A stretch of 64,000 bases of DNA from Oegoconia quadripuncta (GCA_949316235.1 OX438748.1:24120575-24184574), one strand, 5' to 3'. Positions 53,084-62,670 are shown, counted from the first letter of the stretch. A program made the numbers and translations. Notes: generated by a model from the letters alone, not told the origin.

Positions 53084-53311
53084 ATGATGAGATCTCAAAT
53101 AGAGAGAACCTTACTGAAATCGGTTGTCCACCAACTTTTGTTGATTACAATTGTTGTGAATGTTACCGAATCAAACTTGAGACCTTCGCTTCAACAAATT
53201 GTGAAATCCACCCAGCCAAAGGAGGAGGTATTCAATTTGTTCGGCGAAGTACACTCAAGAATACTGAAGAACAACAAAACAGTACATCTACGCCCCAAGG
53301 GGAGATTTTAA
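53084..53311 (+). CDS. Candidate small secreted peptide (weak)
   Basis: A 75-codon frame beginning with two adjacent ATGs. Residues ~13-28 (KSVVHQLLLITIVVNVTES) are hydrophobic and could be a signal peptide. The remainder is polar and basic (LQQIVKSTQPKEEV, FGEVHSRILKNNKTVHLRPK) and ends GRF. An AATAAA lies about 50 nt after the stop (near 53360), and the ATG is preceded by TTTTATTCAG, which could be a 3' splice site. Against it: upstream is a LINE-a scrap, I recognise no family, and the length is within chance for AT-rich DNA. I rate it a candidate, not a gene call. Confidence 0.25.
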   Translation: MMRSQIERTLLKSVVHQLLLITIVVNVTESNLRPSLQQIVKSTQPKEEVFNLFGEVHSRILKNNKTVHLRPKGRF

Positions 53312-53475
53312 CGAGCTATCCTATAAACTTTAATGTACCTTTTAATTACCATTTGCGAAATAAAAACAAAATTATTAATAGGTCCTGGCTTATTATTAAT
53401 GCTCGGTGGATGAAAGAAAATAATTGCAGATAATAAATTGTTTATTTAAGGTCATGAATTAATGAGAATATTTTT

Positions 53476-53600
53476 GACGATCTGTTTGGTGATAGATAAG
53501 ACACCCTGTACTAAAAGGTCGCGGGTTCGAATCCCGCTAGAGGTATATGTTGTACGGTACCCGAGTTGTGGATGTTTTCATTTATAAATGTATTTGTAGC
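53476..53600 (+). mobile_element. SINE-B copy, tail-truncated
   Basis: Head GACGATCTGTTTGGTG with rearranged middle, B-box GGTTCGAATCC intact, GAGTTGTGGATGTTTTCATT. The tail (CTAGATGGCGC) is absent. Confidence 0.85.
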
Positions 53601-53649
53601 TGTTACTGTGAATGTTTATTATGAACGCCACAACACGATACAAAAACAA

Positions 53650-53800
53650 AGAAGTAGTGTATTATAGCTAAAATAGAAATGCAATTATGAAGAAGATCCC
53701 GACAATGCTGTCACGTGTTGCGGCGTGCACAAATGGGTTAGCACTCAGCTCATGCTGCGACGAATCACAGCGCTGGTTTTCAGTGCCCCCAAATGTCCAG
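53650..53800 (-). mobile_element. LINE 3' UTR fragment
   Basis: Reverse complement reads ACTGAAAACCAGCGCTGTGA, TGAGCTGAGTGCTAACCCAT, TTGTGCACGCCGCAAC, homologous to 12970-13050. Confidence 0.58.
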
Positions 53801-54569
53801 TGACGCACGGACGCCACGTAAGGTACAATAATGAGCAGAATAATAATAAATAATTATAGTCGGGTTAGTGTATGTATAGTGTGGTGTAAATATACAAAAT
53901 AATAATTACGTATAGTATTATAAATAAATACGTCAGAATATGGATATAGTGAGACTATGAATGTATAGACTAGTATAATAAGGCTACTGCTTCAAGCTAT
54001 CACATCATAATAATCATATTAGCCACAAGACGTGCAATGCTGAACATAGGCTTTCCCTATTGCCAAAGCGACCGGTTAGAAGCGGGCTACATCGAGCGAC
54101 ATCTAGCGACATTATCAATCACCTATTTTATACATGATAAGCTTGCGTGTCTGTTCCCACGTAGGGTGGTCTGAAATGTCTAAAAGAACGACGCAGGTGG
54201 ATAAGTGCCATCAAACTAGTCGAATAAAACGCAAATTGTTACTTTTTACGACGGCTAAAAACCCATAGTCAGACTAAAGTGTTCATAAAAATGTTCACGG
54301 GAAAAATATCATCTTCAACATTGAAAAAACATAATTGCAGTCAAGTGTGTAGGACTTTGTATAGAACTGGTTTCTGTTTGGCTTCTGGACAGTCTAGGCT
54401 TCTCCCGTTTCGAACTGGGGTCCTCCGAGAAATGAACACAAAACTTAACAGAATAAGCTTGACAGAATAAACAATTTGAGGGACTTGCATCTTACGGTGG
54501 CACAATTTATGAACAGTTTTTTTGGATATATACTATAATTATAAGTAAAGCAGTCTTTGCGTATGAGGA
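53801..54569. other. Unassigned stretch
   Basis: 54020-54060 (AAGACGTGCAATGCTGAACA, TAGGCTTTCCC) is a scrap of a common insect repeat. A plus frame at 54279-54470 has no recognisable motif. Confidence 0.35.
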
Positions 54570-54801
54570 ATAATAATAAATATCTTTGCATATACACACA
54601 GCGGCATCTAGGTCCACACTAAGCAACTAGGCTTGTATTATGGATACCAGATGGTTGATAACTACACAAATGCCTTTTTTTTGTAACTTTCGTACATATA
54701 TCCGTATTGATCATACAAACATATGCCCCTAGCGGGATTCGAACCCGTCACCTTTTGGTATAGCAGTCAGAGTTTCTAACCACTACACCAAACAAGTCGT
54801 C
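54570..54801 (-). mobile_element. SINE-B, near full length
   Basis: Minus strand: tail AGCGGCATCTAGGTCCACAC, B-box GCGGGATTCGAACCCGTCAC, head AACCACTACACCAAACAAGT and CGTC. A small deletion is present in the middle. Confidence 0.92.
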
Positions 54802-54902
54802 AAGGAAAGACGATTACAGAATGCTGACTTAAAATATTGAACAACACTTAACTACAATGGCGGATTTTTTTCCTTTGGCCACTATTTTAGAACAAAATTT
54901 TG

Positions 54903-55213
54903 ACTTTTTTTATGCACAACGGGTTAGTACTTGACCTCAATCACACCTGATGTTAAGTGAAGAAGAGGTCGAGGTGGAAGCGTATACTGACCCGGTAACC
55001 CAAACATATTAGGGGGACTGGCTATCTTATCTCTGTTAACCGGAACACAACAATGCTATCAACATTGTTGCTTGGCGGCAGATTTAGATGGTGGTAGCTA
55101 GCCAGGCGATCATTTAAAATGCCCTACCACCAACCAAACCTAGTACCGCTGGGGATCGAACCCGCGACCTCCGATTCGTAAACCCAATGTTGTTTAGATT
55201 GAGCCACGGATGC
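54903..55213 (-). mobile_element. SINE-A, near full length
   Basis: Minus strand: poly(A), tail ACTTGACCTCAATCACACCT, body CTGGCTATCTTATCTCTG, head CGCTGGGGATCGAACCCGCG (B-box intact) and GAGCCACGGATGCC. Small deletions occur near 55090 and 55145. Confidence 0.92.
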
Positions 55214-55350
55214 CAGGCTACTTCACAATTAATAATGAAACGTACAAACCTTTTTTGTAATATAAAAACCCGTCGAGTTTCTTACTTGTTCTTCTCAGTG
55301 GAAATTTGCATTTTGAACAAGCAGTAGCTTAAAAATTGACTATTTTAAGA
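55214..55350 (+). mobile_element. LINE-a 3' UTR fragment
   Basis: CCAGGCTACTTCACAATTAA, CTTACTTGTTCTTCTCAGTG, TTTGAACAAGCAGTAGCTTA. It starts exactly where the SINE-A head ends. Confidence 0.82.
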
Positions 55351-55680
55351 CCCGTATTTCAGAATGTTAATCAAACAGAGATGTCCGCTTGAGGATAATT
55401 AAAAAGAGGACAGCTTTATGCAACTTGTATAGCGACATCTCTTTGTAACTATGCTCAAGCGCAGATCAGAAGCAACATTCTGAAATAAGGGCCTTAATTT
55501 TTGAAATTTGACCAAGGTCGGAAATCGCTTGTGCACTGCCGACCGATGAATTCGAGTCGTTATTTCATTACATCTTAAGATTCTCGGCATGGATTACTTT
55601 CTGACGTGGGACAACGATCACGATCGTTACGTACATATCGATACTACGACGTGACATAGAGATTATAAAATGCACAAAAG
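55351..55680. other. Unassigned stretch with a short inverted repeat
   Basis: Around 55350-55370 CCCGTATTTCAGAATGTT and around 55470-55492 AACATTCTGAAATAAGGGC pair as inverted repeats, with a further partial match between 55380-55400 and 55435-55460. This suggests a small foldback element of about 140 bp (55348-55493). Confidence 0.6.
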
Positions 55681-55689
55681 ATGATTTTA

Positions 55690-55930
55690 AAGCAAATCAA
55701 ATCAAATACGCTTTATTGTTTAAATAAGGAAGGTACATTTAGATATTTTATAGAAACTACAAATTAGGCGGCCTAATTTCTGGGACCCGTAGAATTTTCC
55801 AGGTTTTTTGTTCAGAGTTATAGGTCCTCCTCCTCTCAAAATTATAACGTATTTCGGAAAGACCCTAATTTTTTGCTTCGTGTTAGTGTAGTGACTGTAC
55901 ATAATTTACATATCGATAAAACAAAGAAAG
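55690..55930 (-). mobile_element. LINE-a-like 3' end
   Basis: AGCAAATCAAATCAAATACG, CTTTATTGTTTAAATAAGG, GGTACATTTAGATATTTTAT. The ATCAA repeat at the left edge is the 3' microsatellite in minus orientation. Further inward it is unassigned. Confidence 0.6.
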
Positions 55931-56226
55931 TCCCACCGTATGCAAATATCGCGTCTACGACTCACTTAGTCTAAATGTCTAGTGTATTCAGGTCGCACCC
56001 AAGGTTATCGAGGGTATGACAGAGCGATAGGAATCCGTGTAGGTGCAATCATGTTGTTAGCGACCGGCGGGCGACGTGTTTAGCTAATGTCTAGGGATGG
56101 GATGCAACGATTAAAACTTGTCGATTTAAGTGAAAAGTTAAGAAATGAACAATTGTTTTAATTATATACTTTGATGTTGATAAGGTTGTCGCGCCTTTGG
56201 CCTTCTTCACACCTGCAGCAATGTCA
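55931..56226. other. Unassigned stretch
   Basis: Nothing recognisable. Confidence 0.35.
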
Positions 56227-56670
56227 CGACAATGATAATGAATCAAATCAAATCAAATCAAAAATGTTTTATTTCGTAAGTTATAGGAATACCATTTGAA
56301 ATCGTCATGACATACAGTTATCGCTCATTCACTAGGCAGTCTTCCCAGAGAAGTACGAGCAAGAAACACCGGGGTTGCTCTTTTTAAATAAGTCAATACA
56401 AATACAATTTGAAATTCCTAATTGTAAAATGTGTGATTCGACAAAGAAAAATAAGAATAAAATATACTGGATAATGCCGAGCGGTTCATGTCCACGCATT
56501 CTTATCATCCAGATAGTCAGAAATTTTATAATAGCCTTTGGAATATGTAAGGAAGTTATGGGTTCTTAGTGGAATACGTACACCGAAGCCACTTAATATT
56601 TTGTTATCGGTTATGATTCGCAATTTTAAAATAATACTTAATAAAAACTTAAAACAAAGAAAACACACTG
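56227..56670 (-). pseudogene. LINE-a-like terminus with RT C-terminus
   Basis: Starts with an ATCAA microsatellite at 56242-56261 (minus-strand 3' tail), then the 3' UTR. The minus frame 56486-56560 reads SKGYYKISDYLDDKNAWT, the terminal block of a CR1/L2-like RT, comparable with 57500-57540 (KGYYKISDYLDDKQA) and 40950-40985. Upstream sequence is decayed. Confidence 0.78.
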
Positions 56671-56744
56671 TTCAACAAACACAAATGAAAAGAGGCGAGC
56701 AAAGAACAAAGGCAGTATGACTGCAACGGAGGTGGCACCTTAAA

Positions 56745-56840
56745 GGTAAACGTAGTCTATGGTCTCTGCCTACCTTTTTATCCCAAATGAGGTAGTCAGA
56801 GATATCCCAAACATTACAGGCGTGACTTTATGTACGTATG
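56745..56840 (+). mobile_element. RTE-like 3' scrap, interrupted
   Basis: TATGGTCTCTGCCTACC, then an inserted TTATCCCAAATGAGGTAGTC and AGAGATATCCCAAAC (compare 15226-15265 and 52800), then ACAGGCGTGACTTTATGTAC. The outer parts match the RTE-like tip at 44605-44659. Confidence 0.68.
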
Positions 56841-57309
56841 ATAAGGTTATTCGTTGATGACTAACGTATTATGTAAAAATAATAAAACTCCAGTTAAAAA
56901 TAAAATAAATGTCCAGTTGGTCAAAACAAAAAATATTTATTTATCTGAACACGTGCAAAAAACCCATGTGTATCGAGTTGACGGAAGGGAAATGTTAATT
57001 ATTTCGGGTCTAAACTGGACTTACGTGTGTCCAAATCCGCGTGTCTGCTTAGAGAATTAATCACCAAAATAAGCATCTTTTCTTGCGATTATCTTAATGC
57101 TTGACTAATTTAATTAAAAAATTACTGATAAAAATATTCTTTAAATTAGATAAATACAAAAAAGCATATCTCCGCTCGTAATATCTACTCACACTAACAG
57201 ATTACAACCTAGGTAACATATAAAATTATGTACCAGTTAAGACATTCACGATATCACTCACTCTATTAATTCCATATAACAAGACAACAACGTAAAACAA
57301 AATTAGAAC
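56841..57309. other. Unassigned stretch
   Basis: A plus frame at 56854-57060 shows no recognisable motif. No element ends are seen. Confidence 0.35.
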
Positions 57310-57785
57310 TTTTTTAATGGTAAAAACGAAGACAGTTGGCATTATTGAAGCATTTTAACACGTTCCGGGGCACATCACCAGACTCAATATAAGTTTTATT
57401 GTAATAACGTCGAGAGGCGGGTTGTGTCCCGGAACAAACTAACTTCATAATTTACCTTTAAATAAATTCAAAACCATCATAAAACGGACATTATTTACCA
57501 AAGGCTATTATAAAATTTCTGACTATCTGGATGATAAGCAAGCATAACAAGCAAGATGATACGAGTAAGCTCGGCGATATTCAGTCTAATTATGCAATAT
57601 AATATAATTGTAACCCAAACTTATTTAAAAGAGCAACCCTTGAGTTTCTTGCTCGTTCTTCTCTGGGTTATCAGCTTTGTGAATGAGCAATAATGTCAAA
57701 AACTTTAATAATAAGATAAAATATGTGACGTTTTCAAGTGATAATTTTTATCCTACGAAATAATTTTTTTTTGATTTGATTTTAT
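57310..57785 (+). pseudogene. LINE-a-like RT C-terminus and 3' UTR
   Basis: Translation of 57450-57545 reads LNKFKTIIKRTLFTKGYYKI, SDYLDDKQA, the conserved terminus of CR1/L2-like RTs. The 3' UTR (GAGCAACCCTTGAGTTTCTT, GCTCGTTCTTCTCTGGGTTA, CAGCTTTGTGAATGAGCAAT, AGTGATAATTTTTATCCTAC) ends in TTTGATTTGATTTT at 57771-57784. Upstream (57350-57450) is a decayed reading frame. Confidence 0.83.
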
Positions 57786-58081
57786 TTTCATTTTGAACGT
57801 GTTAAAACAGCTGTTACTTCATACATAACTTCACCAATAAATGCATATTTAATAAAAAGGTTATTCTATCGATAGATATTATCGACTAGGCGTAGGTACA
57901 TCACTCAAATAGTATAACGTAGTTACAGAATAAAAGGATAAACATATGGGTGGGGCTCGAATACAAATCGATCCAAGTAATTTATTTACTGACACTACGC
58001 CCCGGTTTTGTCTAGACTTGTAACGATTACATGAAGGATGATATAATTGTATGGAAGACGGCAGGTAAACCAATCCCAACT
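57786..58081. other. Unassigned stretch
   Basis: Nothing recognisable. Confidence 0.35.
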
Positions 58082-58288
58082 ATCCCAACTAATATTATAA
58101 ATGCAAAAGTTTGTGTTAGTGTACGTTTGTTACCTCTTCGCACCTATACGCCTAGACGGATTTAGATGAAATTTGGTAGGTTGACAGATTAGGACCTGGA
58201 TTAACATATATGCTAATTTTTTGCTGAACCGATCTTGATGAAATCTTCCACGCGGACGAAGACGCGGGCGAAAAGCTAGTCGTTTAAA
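58082..58288 (+). mobile_element. Helitron-like repeat, complete-looking copy
   Basis: ACTAATATTATAAATGCAAA start, CGGATTTAGATGAAATTTGG, TTAGGACCTGGATTAACATA, CTTCCACGCGGACGAAGACG, then CGGGCGAAAAGCTAGTCG. The GCGGACGAAGACGCG segment can form a short stem 10-15 bases before CTAG, as in Helitron 3' ends. There are no TIRs and no target duplication I can see. Tentative. Confidence 0.6.
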
Positions 58289-58639
58289 AATGTGAACTCC
58301 GAGTGAAGGTAATGTCTGCATTCACGACCAAATAACCTAAAAGAGTTAGACATAGAAACTTTTCATAATTCGTTTTCCATTAGCGATGTTAAGCTTTGTT
58401 TGGCGCGGTTAGTTCTTAGTCCTAGATGGATACTACGGCCTCTGGCGCCCCATTCTCTAAGAACGCTTCGCTATGCTTTGGCTCCCGGAGAGTCAACGCA
58501 GCTATGCACTTGAGTACGACAGCCGCTGTTTTAGCGTTACTCTGGAACATATAGATAAAATAATCTTATTTTACATTTTGTTTGTTAAGAAAGCCATAAA
58601 CCGTAAAATGGATTAGGACATAATATGTAATTAAATAAG
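58289..58639. other. Unassigned stretch
   Basis: 58395-58440 (TTTGGCGCGGTTAGTTCTTA, GTCCTAGATGGATAC) loosely resembles the 5S-like segment at 58658-58690. The rest is unassigned. Confidence 0.4.
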
Positions 58640-58935
58640 ATGCTTCGCTATTTGTTATGGCGCGGTAAGTCCTTGGATGGGTGATCACTAGTGACTTTTA
58701 ATACGTGTGTTTCCGTGCTACAGAAGGCACGTTAAATACTCGGTTCCGGTCTGAAAGCAGTCGTTAAACCAATTCGGTGGCCTTCAGGGGCGGTGTAAAA
58801 ACACTGACTGTCAGGTGGCCACTAGTCTGACACAAATCTACTAATCCGCACTGGGTCTGCGTGGTGGATTAAGGCCCATACCCTCTCCCAGTGAGAGAGG
58901 TTGTACCCCAACAGCGGGGACGTTAATGGTTATGA
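58640..58935 (+). mobile_element. SINE-D2 repeat with 5S-rRNA-like head
   Basis: GTCCTTGGATGGGTGATCAC at 58669-58688 resembles the 5S rRNA internal control region around box C (TGGATGGGTGACC). Downstream: GAAGGCACGTTAAATACTCG, AAACACTGACTGTCAGGTGG, GCGTGGTGGATTAAGGCCCA, CCCAACAGCGGGGACGTTAA. The tail segment recurs at 2935, 18318 and 47290 (all minus). Derivation from 5S rRNA is an inference from this one box. Confidence 0.5.
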
Positions 58936-59170
58936 CCATAAAATATTCGTAGCTTAGGTAGCTTTGATTATTAGAAAGTCGTGTGAAATATGCTAATGAG
59001 CGGTCGTAAAATGGTTGCATCGCTAGTAAATCTATATAGTGATATTGACATTGGCACCTACCATGAATATCTTAATGACATGTTGTTGCTTATCTCGTTC
59101 AAGGCTTCGTCAGGTTATTATTGGTGGTACGAGTACCCGTATAGGGAAATCGAATATATATGTGTGACTG
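58936..59170. other. Unassigned stretch
   Basis: No recognisable structure. The open frame crossing into the microsatellite is an artefact of the repeat. Confidence 0.4.
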
Positions 59171-59352
59171 GAGAAACAAATAAATGCTTTATTTGTCTGT
59201 TGTCTGTCTGTCTGTCCGTCAGTCCGTCAGTCCGTCGGTCCGTCGGTCCGTCGGTTCGTCCGTCCGTCCGTCAATCCGTCAGTCCGTCAGTCCGTCAGTC
59301 CGTCAGTCCGTCCGTCCGTCAGTCCGTCCATCCGTCCGTCCGTCTATCTATT
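59171..59352 (+). repeat. Tetranucleotide (GTCN)n microsatellite
   Basis: About 160 bp of GTCT, GTCC, GTCA and GTCG units, with octamer phases CAGTCCGT (59219-59235 and 59276-59307) and CGGTCCGT (59236-59255). It follows AAACAAATAAATGCTTTATT, the type of 3' end also seen before the (TATC)n tract at 13158, so it probably grew from a LINE tail. Confidence 0.93.
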
Positions 59353-59794
59353 CAAGCTGTTTAGGTCCTACGAGATTAAAAAATCTCACATACATACATA
59401 CGCACGAGAAACATAACCCCATAACCCTCTCATCAGTCGGATAAAAACTAGAATCAATATCTGCTTCTAGGAGACAGTGGAATATCCGACACCTGTGACC
59501 TTTTCACACTGTTGCGTGACAAAACCACGAAACAGGCTATTAAAGAGTCATTAGACCTTTTATCACATATAACCAGTTAAATACTGAAGGCAATAACCTA
59601 TCATATTACCACTTCCCACGATGTGCAAGTTGAAAAACGTATTAAAAAGGTGTTACCAACTTAATGGTGTTATATTACCCGCGCGTTGGTTGTCTGTGGC
59701 ATTTAAAAATGTAGACAAGTGATAATAAAAAGACATAAAATCTTTGACATTATAAAAGAAATTTCAATATATACAGGATGCTATTTATAGATAA
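59353..59794. other. Mostly unassigned stretch
   Basis: 59375-59450 (CATACATACATACGCACGAG, CATCAGTCGGATAAAAACTA) is a scrap of a common repeat. The rest is unassigned. Confidence 0.4.
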
Positions 59795-59990
59795 CTAGCT
59801 GTTACCCTCGACTTCGTCCGCGTAGAATTCCTTGTAATTACCAAATGCATCACTCTATGACTTTTGATTCATAGCAATCCCACAAACTAACATATACAGG
59901 AACCAGTTATCGATTCAGCCGTTTAGGCGTGAAGAGGTAACAAACATACACACAAACTTTCGCATTTATAATATTAGTTGATAGTTGATT
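59795..59990 (-). mobile_element. Helitron-like repeat, inverted copy
   Basis: Plus strand shows AACTAGCTGTTACCCTCGAC, TTCGTCCGCGTAGAATTCC, ATCGATTCAGCCGTTTAGGC, GTGAAGAGGTAACAAAC and TTTCGCATTTATAATATTAG. This is the reverse complement of the start and end seen at 58082-58288. Confidence 0.62.
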
Positions 59991-60059
59991 CGTCAGAGCA
60001 TTTAATGACAGCTGATTATTCTACTTTAATATGACGAAAAATATAAAACTCTATTGAAA

Positions 60060-60110
60060 ACACAATTGAAAATATTTGACCACAATCTCACTGATGGAAA
60101 GTGACTAGAG
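60060..60110 (-). mobile_element. LINE-c 3' tip scrap
   Basis: TTTGACCACAATCTCACTGA, TGGAAAGTGAC, the reverse complement of the LINE-c 3' UTR (compare 24450-24480). Confidence 0.6.
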
Positions 60111-60192
60111 AGTGAGAGTGTTTGTACATACTACACCATCGACCAGCAGCCTGCGTAGCATGACATCGTTCGTCGCACTTCTCTGGGGAATC

Positions 60193-60343
60193 AGGGGTTC
60201 TATTATATAATTTCATCGTTATCGTCATCGGTTACGTTCTGACATGTGATTGGTTGGCCCATCACTCGCTCGGCAATTTGACGGGTTCTCATTGGTCAAC
60301 GTAGTCGGTAACGATACCGATGAAGTTACGTAATCTAAGGGCA
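60193..60343. mobile_element. M3 foldback MITE
   Basis: Left arm TTTCATCGTTATCGTCATCG, GTTACGTT and right arm TCGGTAACGATACCGATGAA, GTTACGTAAT are imperfect inverted repeats over ~40 bp. The middle has a second inverted pair around ATTGGTTGG and CATTGGTC. Only one copy is seen here. Confidence 0.7.
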
Positions 60344-60453
60344 GCTTTGTGAATGAGCAATAATGTCAAAAACTTTTATAATAAGTTAAAATATGTGACG
60401 TTTTCAGGTGATAATTTTTATCCTACGAAATAAATATTTTTTTATTTGATTTG
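60344..60453 (+). mobile_element. LINE-a-like 3' tip inside M2
   Basis: AGCTTTGTGAATGAGCAATA through GTGATAATTTTTATCCTACG to TTTATTTGATTTG, nearly identical to 57670-57784. Confidence 0.87.
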
Positions 60454-60578
60454 CACAAGACGTTGGAGTGAGAGTGGGATAGTTGTATATTACGGCCAAG
60501 CGAATAAGCAGGAGAAATATTATCTCGCGCGACGTAAACGTTTATCGTGCCTTTCATGCTACGGGGGCTGGTATTGAG

Positions 60579-60805
60579 GACCGATTGGTGTATTGGGTAG
60601 TGACTCTGTCAGCGAAACCAACGGTTGCGGGTTCGAACCCGCGAGGGGTAAATGTTCGTGTGATGAATACAAATGTTCCCGAGTCATGGATGTTTATATA
60701 AATATTTATGTATGTTTATCCGTTATCTAGTAGGTATCCATAGTACACCTTTGCTTAGTTTGGGACTAGATGATTGGTGTAAGTGTCCGAAATATTTATC
60801 ATTGT
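60579..60805 (+). mobile_element. SINE-C, full length
   Basis: GACCGATTGGTGTATTGGGT head, B-box GGTTCGAACCC, middle GAGTCATGGATGTTTATATA, tail TTTGGGACTAGATGATTGGT. It starts 7 bp after the M2 end. Confidence 0.92.
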
Positions 60806-61470
60806 TATTACTTATAGAAGTTCCTAGAACAATGCCATATGATAAGAGTTATTTAACGATGTATGTAAGAATCTGTTGAAGCGCCCTTTCACATGAAAAA
60901 AAAAATTCACAACGGCGTAATGGTGCCCATGCTGATGTATTGGAGCGAAGGTAGGCAGAAGAAGCATGAAGGCGGAATCAACGTAGTAGAAATGCATAGT
61001 ATGTGGAGTGACTTGTAGATTAAAGAATTGTGTAATTAGAGAAAGATGTGACGTGCAAGATGACGTATTTATTATTATTATTCCGAAGCCCAGTTGCTTA
61101 GTGTGGAATACACAATTTCTAGGTAGATAAAATTTGCGCTGTGCATACTCGTCCTTCTACAATTTTAACGCTTCGTCTACTTGAAGCTACTTTTATGGTA
61201 TACCCTAAAAGCTGTAAACGCTACAAGAAAAAATAACCAACACATTTATACCTGGGTATAAAATCTTTAGTAGATCCCATGTCTTGTAGCGGTATTATCT
61301 GAGTATAAATTGATCCTTTTTATAGTGTAGCAATTACGTGTACCACTGTTGTTATTGGTTGTTGGAAACCGGTAAAAATACCGGTTTACACCCGCTATAA
61401 ATGCAAACAATGAAGTTTGAAATTAAACCCCTTTTAAACTTGATTGAATTAAACAATGTTGGAAATATTG
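60806..61470. other. Mostly unassigned stretch
   Basis: 60905-61050 (ATGGTGCCCATGCTGATGTA, TTGGAGCGAAGGTAGGCAG) resembles a decayed coding region but I cannot name it. 61085-61150 is a diverged SINE-B tail. No gene is seen. Confidence 0.4.
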
Positions 61471-61573
61471 GGTATTTACCTATGAAATTGGAGATTTTTT
61501 TCTTCGTTAATCATAATGTACCAACTCCTACGATTCTATAGCTATTTCCAAATTTGTTTTTTATTTGGAAAAT

Positions 61574-61975
61574 AGAATATATATTAGCAAGAAACTCGAG
61601 AGGTTGCTCTTTAAAAAAAAAAGGTTTTTATATTACAAAATTATTAATTATTATTTTATATTATAATATTTCATTAATAATTGTGAAATAGCCTGGTTAT
61701 GCGAACGGGCTGTTTATGTCCATGAATGTTTATCATCTAAATAATCTGATATTTTATAATATGCTTTCTTAATAACTTTATGTTTTATTTCTTTTTTTTT
61801 ATGATTGACTGGATTCGCGTTTGACCACAATATCACCAGATCTTTATAAATAGATAAATAATTTATCTAAATAAATAATAAATTTAAAGAAACCTTCCTA
61901 AGAAGGTTTTGTATATCAACACGAACCTTATTGAAAAAGCGTATACATAACCCTTTGAATGAATTACTGACTTTG
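61574..61975 (-). pseudogene. LINE-a terminus interrupted by LINE-c tip
   Basis: Minus-strand 3' UTR (GCAAGAAACTCGAGAGGTTG, AATTGTGAAATAGCCTGG) and RT C-terminus (complement of GTTTATCATCTAAATAATC), interrupted at 61791-61845. The RT block then continues upstream (TTGAAAAAGCGTATACATAA, CCCTTTGAATGAATTACTGA), matching 40830-40870. Two broken parts of one dead element. Confidence 0.82.
61791..61845 (-). mobile_element. LINE-c 3' tip inserted in LINE-a
   Basis: T-run, then ATGATTGACTGGATTCGCGT and TTGACCACAATATCACCAGA: poly(A) and the last 45 bp of LINE-c in minus orientation. Confidence 0.83.
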
Positions 61976-62495
61976 AACGGTGAACGGTGATGAAACTCAT
62001 CGCCGACTGTCAAATTCGACGAATGATAGTGCTTAAAGTGATTAAATTTTCACGACGACGCAGATGGCAATGAAATTCATTCAGTTAGACAAAACCTCCC
62101 TAAGTCCTGCATAAACTAAGCTATTAGTAACTGGAAAATTAACTGCAATAACATATATATAGGCACCGATTCTTAAATAACTCATTATGATTAACGATAA
62201 TTTGCTGTTTTAAAGAGCGATTAATGCGCGACCATTAACTGTTTAGTTTAAATCTTAACCGTGCGAAAATTCCCCAGTAGTAATTGAATATATTAACAAA
62301 ACATATTAATTAACTTATCTTCAAGATGTATCTCATAAATAAAAACTTAATTAATAAAATTAGAGTTGCGCCAACATTTGGAAAAGAACTGGATCTTTTG
62401 AATGATCGTCAACGAAATAGATCTATTTGTTTAAACTTATCAACGAATGTCTCTGTACATAGTCATCTATGCTATACGGCTTCGGATGCTCGCTG
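61976..62495. other. Unassigned stretch
   Basis: No recognisable element ends or motifs. Confidence 0.35.
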
Positions 62496-62670
62496 CAGCC
62501 TGTGGCAGGAGTCTCTTCCTCCTGGACACGATTTGCCATGGCCGACATGGAAATCCTTAAATCGACTTCAGACTCAGGTCGGCCGCAGCAAAGATAATCT
62601 GTGCAGGTGGGGCTGCTCCGATGGCAGGAGTGATCGTGAGTGCGGAGTCCTACAAGAGGAGCAATAATAT
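62496..62670 (+). pseudogene. Retrotransposon C-terminal (RNase H-adjacent) remnant
   Basis: Within the plus frame 62326-62667 the residues WPTWKSLNRLQTQVGRSKDN and LCRWGCSDGRSDRECGVLQE resemble the W..LNRLRTGVGR…L.KWG…..C.CG..EQTMxHxL segment at the C-terminus of many animal non-LTR polyproteins. Here the second cysteine pair and the EEQ precede a stop, so the histidine-containing end is lost. The upstream part of the frame (62326-62495) shows no such similarity. The block is GC-richer than its surroundings. Confidence 0.58.

Larger units (their letters stand above)
60143..60571. mobile_element. M2 MITE interrupted by M3 and a LINE tip
   Basis: Left TIR (TGCGTAGCATGACATCGTTC, 60152-60171) and right part (AGTGGGATAGTTGTATATTA to ATGCTACGGGGGCTGG, 60472-60571) match the intact M2 at 37446-37592. 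About 275 bp of foreign DNA lies between. Confidence 0.85.

Noticed and set aside
59184..59444. Frames rich in PSVRQSVS repeats
   Set aside because: They are translations of the GTCN microsatellite, not protein-coding sequence.
62326..62495. Extension of the retrotransposon frame upstream of 62496
   Set aside because: The residues do not resemble the family and composition is AT-rich; only 62496-62670 is supported.
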